From assembly GCF_020622355.1 (NCBI RefSeq), contig NZ_WHVL01000002.1, positions 310,001 to 374,000 on the forward strand: 64,000 bases of DNA, in the 5' to 3' direction. The notes beneath the pieces were generated by a model. It saw nothing but the letters and a program-made list of their open reading frames with translations, made no database searches and was not told the DNA's origin. Within the stretch, counting starts at the first letter, position 1. Each line of letters opens with the position of its first letter. Position numbers and translations under genes: made by a program. This document shows, one piece after another, positions 25,296 through 35,983 of this stretch. The DNA is from Vreelandella malpeensis (GTDB taxonomy: Bacteria > Pseudomonadota > Gammaproteobacteria > Pseudomonadales > Halomonadaceae).

Positions 25296-25955
25296 ATGTC
25301 ACTCCCCCCACCCCACTGGCCTATCGACTTCAAGACGACACTCATGCGCGCCATTCTTTACGTGCTGTTCATCGCGGCGATCACCCAGGGCGCCTACCTG
25401 GAGGCGCTCTACATGCCGGAGCTTCGCTTCAGCGAATACGGCTTCACCGAGCTGACCCAGACCGCCGTGCTCGCCACATGCTGTCTGATGCTGCTTTACG
25501 TTCGCCATGTCCTGAAGGTTTGGCCGACGGTGACGCTGTTGCTCTTCGCCTTCATCGCCTCGTCGCTGGTGCGCGAGCAGGATTACTTTCTGGACGAGTA
25601 CGTTGCTCGCCACACCTGGAAGATTCTGGTCGCGCTGATCGTGATTCCCTCGATCGCCTGGATTGTGATCAAGCGCCACGCGTTTCTCGACGAGTTTCGC
25701 CATTACAGCAACACTTTCGCCTTCGGCCTGTTCGCCGGCGGCGTACTGACGACCTATGTGTTCTCGCGCCTTTATGGGCGCAGCATCTTCTGGCAGGCGG
25801 TACTCGAGGACAACTACGTACGCGATTTCAAGGATGCCGCCGAAGAGGTCGTCGAGCTTTTGGGCTACAGCCTGATCCTGTTCGCCACCCTGGAACTTCT
25901 GCTGCTGGCACGACGCATGCACTTGAGGCGCAAGGCGTCTCAGACACTGCTCTGA
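25296..25955 (+). CDS. Inner-membrane protein of unknown function
   Basis: This 219-residue protein has about six predicted membrane spans (around 18-35, 52-68, 76-90, 105-124, 143-160, 188-206) with short charged loops such as REQDYFLDEY and EDNYVRDFKDAAEEVVELLGY. The C-terminus is basic (RRMHLRRK), probably cytosolic. No transport or enzyme motif is recognised; conserved-looking acidic and aromatic residues between spans could be functional. AAGGAT lies six bases before the start. It is monocistronic: unusual palindromes lie upstream and a terminator at 25980-26012. Confidence 0.8.
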   Translation: MSLPPPHWPIDFKTTLMRAILYVLFIAAITQGAYLEALYMPELRFSEYGFTELTQTAVLATCCLMLLYVRHVLKVWPTVTLLLFAFIASSLVREQDYFLDEYVARHTWKILVALIVIPSIAWIVIKRHAFLDEFRHYSNTFAFGLFAGGVLTTYVFSRLYGRSIFWQAVLEDNYVRDFKDAAEEVVELLGYSLILFATLELLLLARRMHLRRKASQTLL

Positions 25956-25979
25956 CGCCACCCCGGTACCACGACCCCA

Positions 25980-26012
25980 GCGCCGCCCCTCCCGGGCGGC
26001 GTTTCATTTTTT
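25980..26012 (+). terminator. Rho-independent terminator after the unknown membrane protein gene
   Basis: CGCCGCCC-CTCCC-GGGCGGCG followed by TTTCATTTTTT. Confidence 0.85.
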
Positions 26013-26119
26013 ATATACCCCTATGCGTAAAGCGATTTGCGCCACCCCGAGCTTGTCCGTAGTGTCCTTCGACTCACCCTTTTTCAACCCTCTCGACTCT
26101 CGATGGATACCGACGCCTC

Positions 26120-27691
26120 ATGGATAACCACAACAACGCCGGCAAACCCGCTCGGCGCGGCGCCTTCACGCGCTTTCTCGACACCGTGGAGTGGCTTGGC
26201 AACCTTCTGCCCCACCCGGTCACCCTGTTCGCCATCCTGTGCGTGCTGGTGGTGCTGGCCAGCGGCATCGCCGGTGCGCTCGGTGTCTCGGTAGCGGACC
26301 CGCGCCCGGCCAACGAGGGCGAGTGGATCGCGGTCAACTCGCTGCTCAACGCCGATGGCCTGCGCCGCCTGATCACCGAGATGGTCACCAACTTCACCAG
26401 CTTCGCGCCGCTCGGTACCGTGCTGGTCGCCATGCTCGGCGTGGGCGTGGCCGAGCACTCCGGGCTGATCTCGGCCACCATGCGCTCACTTGTGCTCAAC
26501 CGCTCGCCGCGCATCGTCACCTACGCCATCGTGTTCGCCGGCATTCTTTCCAACATGGCCGCGGAGCTTGGCTACGTGGTGCTGATTCCACTGGCAGCGA
26601 TGATCTTCCACTCGCTGGGGCGTCACCCGCTGGCGGGGCTGGCGGCGGCGTTTTGCGGTGTCTCCGGTGGCTACAGCGCCAACCTGCTGATCGGCACCGT
26701 CGACCCGCTGCTTTCAGGCATCACCCAGGAGGCCGCACAGCTGCTCGACCCGGCCTACACCGTGGGCGCCGAGGCCAACTGGTTCTTCATGTTCGTGAGC
26801 ACCTTCGTCGTCACGCTGATCGGCGGGCTGGTCACCGAACGCATCGTCGAGCCCAAGCTCGGCAAGTTCGACGCGACGCAGGCCAGCGACGAGATCGATG
26901 ACCAGCAGATGGTCACGCTCGAGCCCATCGAAAAGCGCGCGCTGAAGGGCACCGGCCTTGCGATGCTCGCCATCGTCGCCGTGCTGCTGGTACTGGTGGT
27001 GCCGGAAAACGCCATCTTGCGCAACCAGGAGACCGGGACCATCGGCGGCTCGCCCTTCCTGAGCGGGATCGTGGTGATCGTGGCGGTGTCGTTCACGCTG
27101 CTCGGCTTCGTCTACGGGCGCCTGGCCGGCACCATGCACACCGACCGCGACGTGGTCGACGCCATGGCCAAGAGCATGAGCCGGCTGGGACTTTATATCG
27201 TGCTGGTGTTTTTCGCCGCGCAGTTCGTGGCGCTGTTCAACTGGAGCAACTTCGGCACCGTGACAGCGGTAGCCGGTGCCAGCCTGCTGGATTCGCTGGG
27301 GCTCAGTGGCCCGGGGCTCTTTGCGCTGTTCATCCTGATGTGCGCTTTCATCAACCTGTCGCTGGGTAGCGCCTCGGCCCAGTGGGCGGTGACCGCGCCG
27401 ATCTTCGTGCCGATGTTGATGCTGATGGGCTACGCCCCGGAAGTGATCCAGGCCGCCTACCGGATCGGAGACTCCACCACCAACCTGATCACACCGATGA
27501 TGAGCTATTTCGGCTTGATCCTGGCCGTTGCCTCGCGCTACCAGAAGGATATGGGCATCGGCACCATGGTCGCGCTGATGCTGCCCTACACGCTGTTCAT
27601 GCTGGTGGGGTGGAGCGTGCTGTTCTTCGTCTGGGTGTTCGTTTTCGGCCTGCCGGTCGGGCCGGGCGCACCGACCTACTACACCTTATAA
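26120..27691 (+). CDS. AbgT-family transporter
   Basis: This is a 523-residue inner-membrane protein with about eleven spans, of the AbgT (p-aminobenzoyl-glutamate transporter) family. Recognisable features are the opening FLDTVEWLGNLLPHPVTLFAI, FAPLGTVLVAMLGVGVAEHSGLIS, GVSGGYSANLLIGTVDPLL and the C-terminal GDSTTNLITPMMSYFGLILA, which correspond to the two re-entrant hairpins. E. coli AbgT imports folate catabolites; others (MtrF, YdaH) export sulfonamide-type antimetabolites. No abgA/abgB hydrolase genes are adjacent, which gives no support for an import-and-cleave role. It is followed by a strong bidirectional terminator. The ribosome site is weak. Confidence 0.9.
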   Translation: MDNHNNAGKPARRGAFTRFLDTVEWLGNLLPHPVTLFAILCVLVVLASGIAGALGVSVADPRPANEGEWIAVNSLLNADGLRRLITEMVTNFTSFAPLGTVLVAMLGVGVAEHSGLISATMRSLVLNRSPRIVTYAIVFAGILSNMAAELGYVVLIPLAAMIFHSLGRHPLAGLAAAFCGVSGGYSANLLIGTVDPLLSGITQEAAQLLDPAYTVGAEANWFFMFVSTFVVTLIGGLVTERIVEPKLGKFDATQASDEIDDQQMVTLEPIEKRALKGTGLAMLAIVAVLLVLVVPENAILRNQETGTIGGSPFLSGIVVIVAVSFTLLGFVYGRLAGTMHTDRDVVDAMAKSMSRLGLYIVLVFFAAQFVALFNWSNFGTVTAVAGASLLDSLGLSGPGLFALFILMCAFINLSLGSASAQWAVTAPIFVPMLMLMGYAPEVIQAAYRIGDSTTNLITPMMSYFGLILAVASRYQKDMGIGTMVALMLPYTLFMLVGWSVLFFVWVFVFGLPVGPGAPTYYTL

Positions 27692-27708
27692 ACGCCTCGC
27701 CCGCGCAT

Positions 27709-27742
27709 AAAAAAACCCGCCGTTCCAAACGGCGGGTTTTTT
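27709..27742. terminator. Bidirectional terminator between the AbgT-family gene and rpoD
   Basis: AAAAAACCCGCCGTT-CCA-AACGGCGGGTTTTTT: perfect stem with A- and T-tracts on the two sides, between convergent genes. Confidence 0.95.
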
Positions 27743-27775
27743 GCGGCTCACGATTCACTACTTATCATTCACTAC

Positions 27776-29632
<1,857 letters not shown>

Positions 29633-29703
29633 AGAAACCCTATCTCGACGAAGAAGAATGAAACACCTGGGGCGCTGAATCGATGAAACTCAACAAGCCG
29701 CCC

Positions 29704-29709
29704 ATTATA
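29704..29709 (-). promoter_or_regulatory. -10 element of a possible internal promoter for rpoD
   Basis: TATAAT on the minus strand, about 70 bases upstream of the rpoD start, in the 263-base dnaG-rpoD spacer. The -35 side is weak (TGGGAA at 18 bases). Internal rpoD promoters are known from other bacteria with this operon. Confidence 0.4.
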
Positions 29710-29895
29710 GCGTAATTTGCTGCACTTTTCCCAGCTAAACGTATTTGCGCCGTGATTCAGGTGTGTTAGGTTATTCGGTTAGGCCATTTCAAGGCCCCTA
29801 TGCTTTCCTATATGGAGGTGGCCGACGGGAGTTCAACCCCGCCTGCCGCCCCATTCGCCTTCCCCTGGCCTCGGGCACCGTTGCTGGCGCCTGTG

Positions 29896-31725
29896 TCAAC
29901 GCATTCGAGTGAGTTCGACCACCAGCGTTGCCAAACGTTGCCGCTGCGCCTTGTCGAGCTTCTGTCCCGAACGCTCGAGTGCCAGCAGCGCGTTGTACTC
30001 CTCTTCCGGCGAGCGCTTGCGCTGCTTGCCGACGAGATGCTCGACGAGCCCCGTAAGCTCCGCCTGACGGGTAGCACCGGGGATCAGAAGCTCCCGCCGG
30101 GCCAGCTCGGCCAGCACCTCGCCCTCCTCGCTTCCCTGAAAGTGCGCCAGTACCACCTGGGGGCTCTTGTAGCGCCCGGCGCGCAACAGCGCCACGAGTT
30201 CGCGGCAAAGCGGCCCGTGGGCGCTATCGTCCGGCAGCCAGTCGAAGCCTTCCGGCAGCGACTCCACCAGTCGCGGCTCGTGAAGCAGCAGCTGGACGAT
30301 GCGCTCGACGCTCGAAAGCACCCGCCCGAGCGCCTTCGGCCTGGTCGTCCGCGCGGCCTGAACCGGCGCCTGTTCGGGCAAGGGCATAGCGCTTTCGGGC
30401 GCGACCACGGGCGCCGGGGCGCGCCGGGCGAGAAGCCCCTGGAGCTCTTCCCGCGAGAGCCCGCTTCGCTTGGCGAGCGCCTCGAGCAACAGCGACTTGA
30501 GCATGCCCTCGGGCACCCGCTCGAGCGCCTGGAGCACTTGGCTGGCAAAACGCTCGCGCCCTTCCACGGTGTTCAGGTCGCGTCCTTGAGCTGCCTGCTC
30601 GAAGAGGAACTCGGAGAGCGGCATCGCGCAGGTGACGCGATCCTGAAAGGCCTGCTCGCCCTCGCGGCGCACCAGCGAATCCGGGTCTTCGCCTTCGGGC
30701 AGGAATAGAAAGCGCGCCTCGCGACCATCGATCATCTGCGGCAGCGCCGTCTCGAGAGCCCGGCTCGCCGCCTGGCGTCCGGCGCGGTCGCCGTCGAAGC
30801 AGAACACCACTCGGTTGACCAGACGGAACAGCCGGTGCAGGTGGTCCTCCGTGGTCGCAGTGCCGAGCGTGGCCACGGCGTTGTGGATGCCGTACTGGGC
30901 CAGCGCCACCACGTCCATGTAACCCTCCACCATGATCAACTGCTCGAGCTTGCTGACCGCCTGGCGCGCCTCGTAGAGCCCGTAGAGCTCGCGCCCCTTG
31001 TGAAAGACCGGCGTTTCCGGGGAGTTCAGGTATTTCGGCTGGCCATCGCCCATGATGCGCCCGCCGAAGGCGATGGTGCGCCCGCGCAGATCGCGAATGG
31101 GAAACATCACCCGGTCGCGAAAGCGGTCGTAGGTGCGATTGGTCTCCTCGCGATGGACCAGCAGGCCGTACTCGACCTGCACCTCCTCGCTCACGCCCTT
31201 GGCGCTCAGGTGCTGCTTGAGCGCCTCCCAGCCATCCGGCGCGTAGCCGATGCCGTAGGTAGCGATCACCTCTTTCGACAGGTCGCGCCCGTCCAGATAG
31301 CGCCTGGCGGCCTCCCCCTCCTGCATCTTCATGCGCTCGCGGTAGAAGCTCGCGGCCAATTCCAGAAGACTTACCGCCTCCTTGCGCTTCTGCTCGCGCT
31401 GGCGCGCCCTGGGGTCGTCGCCGCCTTCGCGGGGCACGTCGAGCCCGAGGCGGCCGGCGAGCTGCTCCACCGCTTCGGGAAACGAGAGCTTGTCGTACTC
31501 CATCAGAAAGCGCAGGGCATTGCCGTTGGCGCTGCAGCCAAAGCAGTGGTAGAACTGCTTGTCGGCGCTGACCGTGAAGGAGGGGGTCTTTTCCTGATGG
31601 AACGGGCACAAACCCGAGTAGTTGCGCCCGGCCTTCTTGAGCTGCACGCGCTCGCCCACCACCTCGACCACGTCGGTGCGGTCCAGAAGATCATCGATGA
31701 AGCGCTGTGGGATCTGTCCGGCCAT
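29896..31725 (-). CDS. dnaG: DNA primase
   Basis: This 609-residue enzyme makes RNA primers at the replication fork. It has an N-terminal CHC2 zinc domain (CPFHQEKTPSFTVSADKQFYHCFGC, about 40-64), the catalytic core (about 115-240), a TOPRIM domain (about 258-345) with EGYMDVVAL and the acidic FCFDGDRAGRQAA, and a C-terminal helicase-binding region. It is the middle gene of the macromolecular-synthesis operon, downstream of rpsU across a hairpin and upstream of rpoD. Length is normal for gammaproteobacteria. Confidence 0.97.
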   Translation of the reverse strand: MAGQIPQRFIDDLLDRTDVVEVVGERVQLKKAGRNYSGLCPFHQEKTPSFTVSADKQFYHCFGCSANGNALRFLMEYDKLSFPEAVEQLAGRLGLDVPREGGDDPRARQREQKRKEAVSLLELAASFYRERMKMQEGEAARRYLDGRDLSKEVIATYGIGYAPDGWEALKQHLSAKGVSEEVQVEYGLLVHREETNRTYDRFRDRVMFPIRDLRGRTIAFGGRIMGDGQPKYLNSPETPVFHKGRELYGLYEARQAVSKLEQLIMVEGYMDVVALAQYGIHNAVATLGTATTEDHLHRLFRLVNRVVFCFDGDRAGRQAASRALETALPQMIDGREARFLFLPEGEDPDSLVRREGEQAFQDRVTCAMPLSEFLFEQAAQGRDLNTVEGRERFASQVLQALERVPEGMLKSLLLEALAKRSGLSREELQGLLARRAPAPVVAPESAMPLPEQAPVQAARTTRPKALGRVLSSVERIVQLLLHEPRLVESLPEGFDWLPDDSAHGPLCRELVALLRAGRYKSPQVVLAHFQGSEEGEVLAELARRELLIPGATRQAELTGLVEHLVGKQRKRSPEEEYNALLALERSGQKLDKAQRQRLATLVVELTRMR

Positions 31726-31850
31726 GAATGGTGGGTTCCGCGCAAGGACTTAATGGCCTAACCCAAGAAAAGCTTGGGTTACACCACTCGTCGGCTGTCT
31801 ATCTTTCTTGGCGATCTATCTTTCTTACAATCTATCAAGACGATCTGTCT

Positions 31851-31881
31851 AAAAACAAACGGCCACCTGACGGCGGCCGCT
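31851..31881 (-). terminator. Attenuating terminator between rpsU and dnaG
   Basis: On the minus strand GCGGCC-GCCGTCAGGT-GGCCGT is followed by TTGTTTTT. A second hairpin (GAGACGCC/GGGTGTCTC, 31897-31919) lies directly after the rpsU stop. A partial terminator at this position is known in E. coli, where it lets rpsU be expressed more than dnaG. Confidence 0.65.
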
Positions 31882-31927
31882 TGGCATCCCTCTCGAGACA
31901 CCCACGAAAGGCGTCTCTAGGTACGGA

Positions 31928-32143
31928 TCAATAGAGCCGTTCGAAACGCTTGCGCTCACGCTGGACTTTCTTGGCGTGACGCTTCACGGCCGCAGCCGCT
32001 TTGCGCTTGCGCTCGGCAGTCGGCTTCTCGTAATGCTCACGACGACGTACTTCGGAAAGAACGCCGGCTTTTTCGCAAGAACGCTTGAAGCGACGCAGGG
32101 CGACGTCAAACGGCTCGTTATCACGTACTTTTACAGAAGGCAT
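31928..32143 (-). CDS. rpsU: 30S ribosomal protein S21
   Basis: This 71-residue basic protein ([27 protein letters not shown]...) is bS21 at its full usual length, with the Arg/Lys-rich C-terminus [14 protein letters not shown]. It helps initiation of translation on the small subunit. The start at 32143 is fixed by family alignment; an in-frame upstream ATG would add 16 unsupported residues. It leads the rpsU-dnaG-rpoD operon. No convincing promoter was found in the 168 bases between it and the amidohydrolase gene. Confidence 0.97.
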   Translation of the reverse strand: MPSVKVRDNEPFDVALRRFKRSCEKAGVLSEVRRREHYEKPTAERKRKAAAAVKRHAKKVQRERKRFERLY

Positions 32144-32311
32144 TAAGCACTCACCTACCTTAAGGAGTCTTGGTTCGGATAGTGCGCACACCGCTTAATA
32201 CCACGCCGAAAGCGACGTCTGCAGATACAGTGTACGACCCATTTTTTACAGCGCCAGGTAGTCTAGTCGCGACCGCGCCATTTTGCAACCGACGCCCCCG
32301 CCTGGCAGCGC

Positions 32312-33739
32312 TCACAGGTAGTCACGCAGGTGCGATAGCGACGCGTCGATGCGCGAGGCGAGCTCGTCCTCGTCGATATCCACGAGCTGCCCATCGCGCT
32401 TGGCGATGTGCCCGCCTACCGAGACCAGCGACACGTTGGCTGGCGTCGCGGCGAACACCACGAAGGCGTAGGGCTCGGTGGGCAGCATGCCCAGGTTGGC
32501 TCGACGGGTATCGAGCATGATCAGGTCCGCCTGCTTGCCCGGCGTGAGCGTACCGACCTGATCGCTCATACCGATCGACTCGGCACCGATCCGGGTGGCG
32601 AGTGACACGATCCGCTCGCAGTTGATACCGGTCTGGTCTTCACTTGCGCCGAGCTCGGTCAGCGCGGCGTGCTTCATCACCTCGAACATGTCGCCGCGCC
32701 CGGCCAGGGCGTTGCCGTCGATGCCAAGCCCCAGCCGCTCGAGGCGCTCGAAATGAGAGAGCCGGGTAAGACCGTAGCCCACCCGGTGCTCGGTGATCGG
32801 CGTGAGCGCAAGGCTCGACCCGGCCTCGAGCAAGGCGTCCAGATGCTCCTCGCGGGCATTCGTTGCGTGCACCACCTGAAGCTCGGGAACCAGGAACTCG
32901 CCGTCGATGAGGCGCTGGAACATGGCGTGATGCTCCTCGCCGCTGACATGCACGGCGATCGGCAGCTCCATCTCGCGGGCGGCGTCGAACTCGCGACGCT
33001 TCATGGCCATCGCGTCCTGATCGCTCAGATCGCTCGGTAGCCGCCAGGCCAGACCCAGCGAGAGCCGCCCACGCTCGGCGTAGCGCTCCCAGCCGTCGTA
33101 CAGCTCGCGCAGGTGTTCCAGATCGATCGAATTGCCCGACGTCTTGCTCTCGTTGCCGAACATCAGCCGCGCGCGCAAGGGGGAGGCCGCCAGCGCCTCG
33201 AGCGCGGCCTGGGCATGCTCCGGGCCGCGATTATTGTCAAAGAAATCGACACTGGTAGTGATGCCGGCGCCGACGTTCTCCATCGCCGCGAGGTACTCGC
33301 CTACCCAGGTATCCGCCGGCCGAAAATGCTCGCCCAGCCGGTTGGTCAGCGGGAAGAACAGGCTGCCTTCGGTTTGCCCGAACATGCCGCGCATCTGGGT
33401 CTGCCACATGTGGTTGTGGGTATCGACCAGCCCCGGCATGACGATGCAGCCCTCCCCGTTGATCATCTCGCTGTCTTCGCTATCGAGCTTCTCGCCGATT
33501 GCCTCGATGCGCTCGTCCACCACCCAGACATCGGCTTTCTCGAGCGGCGGCCGGCCGGGTTCCATGGTCAGCACGGTGGCGTTCCTGATGCACCAGCGCC
33601 TGGGCGATTCGCTCGCGGCGTCCGCATCGCTCTCGCCCGAAGCCTCCCCGGCGTAGGCGCCGGGAATCAACCCCGACCCTGCCAGGGCGGTCATGGCACC
33701 GAGCAGCCGGCGTCGGGTCATGCTGAACTGGTTCCACAT
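32312..33739 (-). CDS. Tat-exported amidohydrolase (metal-dependent deaminase/hydrolase family)
   Basis: This 475-residue protein has a twin-arginine signal (SMTRRRLLGAMTALAG, residues 6-21) and an amidohydrolase fold. Metal-binding VDTHNHMWQ (about 105-113) gives the HxH motif; HVSGEEHHAMF and HATNAREEHLD supply further likely ligands, and LGIDGNALAGRGDMFEVMK contains the late Asp position. The C-terminal strand TPGKQADLIMLDT is typical. It belongs to the SsnA/TrzA/cytosine-deaminase branch, but the substrate is unknown. Export of this family by Tat is less usual than a cytosolic location. The start has GGAGAAGAG upstream. It lies between rpsU and tsaD, two genes that are neighbours in Pseudomonas. 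Confidence 0.82.
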   Translation of the reverse strand: MWNQFSMTRRRLLGAMTALAGSGLIPGAYAGEASGESDADAASESPRRWCIRNATVLTMEPGRPPLEKADVWVVDERIEAIGEKLDSEDSEMINGEGCIVMPGLVDTHNHMWQTQMRGMFGQTEGSLFFPLTNRLGEHFRPADTWVGEYLAAMENVGAGITTSVDFFDNNRGPEHAQAALEALAASPLRARLMFGNESKTSGNSIDLEHLRELYDGWERYAERGRLSLGLAWRLPSDLSDQDAMAMKRREFDAAREMELPIAVHVSGEEHHAMFQRLIDGEFLVPELQVVHATNAREEHLDALLEAGSSLALTPITEHRVGYGLTRLSHFERLERLGLGIDGNALAGRGDMFEVMKHAALTELGASEDQTGINCERIVSLATRIGAESIGMSDQVGTLTPGKQADLIMLDTRRANLGMLPTEPYAFVVFAATPANVSLVSVGGHIAKRDGQLVDIDEDELASRIDASLSHLRDYL

Positions 33740-33894
33740 TACGCTCTTCTCCTTGAACGGTGGGCGATCTCCACTAAACCTAGTCGAGCGTTATGCACCG
33801 TCAACCGCGGCCGGGCGGGCAAATGCGTGTCACGCCAGCGTTCTCGGCGTGATAAAATCGACGCCATTTTCACCATCTTCTACAGAGATTCCCT

Positions 33895-34941
33895 ATGCGA
33901 GTGCTCGGCATCGAAACTTCCTGCGACGAAACTGGCGTGGCGCTTTTCGACACCCGCCTTCCGGCGGGTGAAGGACTGCTGGCCGACGCCCTCTATAGTC
34001 AGGTGGCGATGCACGCCGAGTACGGCGGCGTGGTACCGGAACTCGCCTCGCGAGACCATACCCGCAAGCTCTTGCCGCTGATCGACCAGGTACTGGGTGA
34101 GGCCGGGCTTGAAAAGCGCGACCTCGACGGCATCGCCTACACCGCAGGCCCGGGGCTGGTGGGCGCGCTGATGGTGGGCGCGAGTACCGCCCACGGCATG
34201 GCCTGGGCGCTGGGCGTTCCGGTGCTCGGCGTACACCACATGGAGGGGCATCTGCTCGCGCCGATGCTTGAGGAGAATGCCCCGGCCTTTCCCTTCGTCG
34301 CGCTCCTGGTCTCCGGCGGACACACCCAGCTGGTGGAAGTCGCGGGGCTCGGGCGCTACCGGCTGCTCGGCGAGTCGGTGGACGACGCTGCGGGTGAGGC
34401 CTTCGACAAGGCCGCCAAGATGCTGGGGCTGGCCTACCCCGGGGGGCCACGGGTGGCGAAACTCGCCGAGCAGGGCGACCCGACCCGCTTTCGCTTTCCG
34501 CGCCCGATGACCGACCGCCCCGGACTCGACTTCAGCTTTTCCGGGCTCAAGACCCACACCCTGACCACGCTCAAGAAGCTCGAGGCCGATGGCGTCCTCG
34601 ACGATCAGGCCCGCGCGGACGTCGCCCGCGCCTTCGAGGAGGCGGTGGTGGATACCATGGTGATCAAGTGTCGCCGGGCGCTCGACGAGACCGGCCTGAA
34701 GCGGCTGGTGATGGCCGGCGGCGTCAGCGCCAATACGCGCCTGCGCGAGCGCCTGGCCGTCGAGATCGAAAAGCGCGGTGCGAAGACCTTCTACCCCCGC
34801 GCGCGCTTTTGTACCGACAACGGCGCCATGATCGCCTACGTGGGCGCCCAGCGCCTGGCCACCGGCGAGCGTGACACTCGAGGGCTGATGCAGGCCACGC
34901 CCCGCTGGCCGCTGGACCAGTTGGCGCCGCCCGCCGAGTGA
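33895..34941 (+). CDS. tsaD: tRNA N6-adenosine threonylcarbamoyltransferase
   Basis: This 348-residue ASKHA-fold enzyme transfers the threonylcarbamoyl group to A37 of tRNAs reading ANN codons, with TsaB, TsaE and TsaC. It opens [19 protein letters not shown], has the metal-binding [11 protein letters not shown] (HxxxH), and contains [23 protein letters not shown] and [14 protein letters not shown]. The length is normal. It converges on plsY with no base between the two stop codons (34941/34942). Confidence 0.96.
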   Translation: MRVLGIETSCDETGVALFDTRLPAGEGLLADALYSQVAMHAEYGGVVPELASRDHTRKLLPLIDQVLGEAGLEKRDLDGIAYTAGPGLVGALMVGASTAHGMAWALGVPVLGVHHMEGHLLAPMLEENAPAFPFVALLVSGGHTQLVEVAGLGRYRLLGESVDDAAGEAFDKAAKMLGLAYPGGPRVAKLAEQGDPTRFRFPRPMTDRPGLDFSFSGLKTHTLTTLKKLEADGVLDDQARADVARAFEEAVVDTMVIKCRRALDETGLKRLVMAGGVSANTRLRERLAVEIEKRGAKTFYPRARFCTDNGAMIAYVGAQRLATGERDTRGLMQATPRWPLDQLAPPAE

Positions 34942-35523
34942 CTAGCGATCGGAAAGCCCAGGCTCCTCGCCGCGACGCAGCCGGCGGATGTTGAGTGCGT
35001 GGCGCAGACCGACCAGAAGCGTGAAGGCGCTCACCACCAGGACATAGTCAGCAGCGAGCCATAGCGTGATCAGCGGCGCGGCCACGGCGCTGATCAGCGA
35101 GGCCGCGGCAGCGGTGCGCAGCCGCCAGGCACACAGCGCCCAGAGCAGGGAGCTTGAAAGCGCCACCCAAGGCACCAGCACCAGCAGCACGCCAAAGGCG
35201 CTGGCCACCGCCTTGCCGCCGCGAAACCCGTGCCACAGCGGGTAGCTGTGGCCCAGGAGCACCGCCAGCCCCACCGCCCCCTGTACCCAGATCGGCAGCC
35301 CCTGGCTCTTGGCCGCCGCCACCGCAGGCATCGCCTTGGCCACATCGAGGGCCAGCGTCGCCAAGGCCAGGCGCGGCCCGTAGAGACGCAGCACGTTCGA
35401 CACGCCCGGATTGCAGGAGCCGCTGCCGCGCGGGTCGGCCACGCCCGCCAGCCGGCACACCCAGGGGGCCGCCAGACAGCTGCCGCTCAGGTAGCCCAGC
35501 AGCATCCAGCCGAGCGCTTGCAT
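34942..35523 (-). CDS. plsY: Acyl-phosphate:glycerol-3-phosphate acyltransferase
   Basis: This 193-residue inner-membrane enzyme moves the acyl group from acyl-phosphate to glycerol-3-phosphate in the first step of phospholipid synthesis. It has about five spans. Motif 3 is clear (RHALNIRRLRRGEEP). Motif 1, usually GSGNPGATN, reads GSCNPGVSN, and motif 2 has GGKAVASAFG where GGKGVA is usual. The ATG at 35523 (MQALGWMLL) is chosen because the upstream frame is antisense to the folB leader. It is divergent from folB across 79 bases, an arrangement shared with other gammaproteobacteria. Confidence 0.9.
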   Translation of the reverse strand: MQALGWMLLGYLSGSCLAAPWVCRLAGVADPRGSGSCNPGVSNVLRLYGPRLALATLALDVAKAMPAVAAAKSQGLPIWVQGAVGLAVLLGHSYPLWHGFRGGKAVASAFGVLLVLVPWVALSSSLLWALCAWRLRTAAAASLISAVAAPLITLWLAADYVLVVSAFTLLVGLRHALNIRRLRRGEEPGLSDR

Positions 35524-35602
35524 CACGGCCCTGACCGCCGTCGTGTATCGCTTGTCGGGTGGGTCACGTACAATGCTCCCTGATCGAGAGGGGGTAAGAC
35601 GC

Positions 35603-35983
35603 ATGGACCGTATTTTAATCGAAGGCTTGAACATCGACACCGTGATCGGCGTGTATGACTGGGAGCGCACCATCACCCAGTCGCTGCGCCTCGACGTGAC
35701 GCTGGCCACCGACATCCGCCCGGCGGCCGCCACCGACGATCTTGCCCTGACCCTGAATTATGCCGCGATCAGCGAGCGAATCCAGCGCTTCGCGCACGAA
35801 CACCAGTTCTCCCTGATCGAAACCTTCGCCGAGCGCCTGTGCGACTGCCTGCGCCGCGAGTTCCCCATCACCTGGATGCGCCTGGCGGTACGCAAGCCCG
35901 CTGCCGTGCCCGCCGCCCAAAGCGTGGGTCTGGTGATCGAGCGCGGCGAGTGGCCCGACGGCCCGGCGGGCGAGACGCCGTGA
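35603..35983 (+). CDS. folB: Dihydroneopterin aldolase
   Basis: This 126-residue enzyme of folate synthesis cleaves dihydroneopterin to hydroxymethyl-dihydropterin and glycolaldehyde. It has GLNIDTVIGVYDWERTITQ with the conserved Glu, LNYAAISERIQRF and the catalytic Lys in VRKPAAVPAA. The start at 35603 follows GGGGGTAAG; a longer in-frame start reaches into the plsY leader and is unlikely. The last codons overlap the GTG start of the folK-like gene (GTGA). Confidence 0.93.
   Translation: MDRILIEGLNIDTVIGVYDWERTITQSLRLDVTLATDIRPAAATDDLALTLNYAAISERIQRFAHEHQFSLIETFAERLCDCLRREFPITWMRLAVRKPAAVPAAQSVGLVIERGEWPDGPAGETP

Noticed and set aside
29815-29860. tRNA-like fragment with GTTCAACCCC resembling a T-arm near the 5' side of rpoD
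   Set aside because: The neighbouring stem does not pair (A-C mismatch), no anticodon or acceptor stem could be built, and no CCA end fits.
32144-32311. Promoter of the rpsU operon
   Set aside because: TACACT-like hexamers occur on the minus strand, but none has a matching -35 at 16-18 bases; not supportable by eye.
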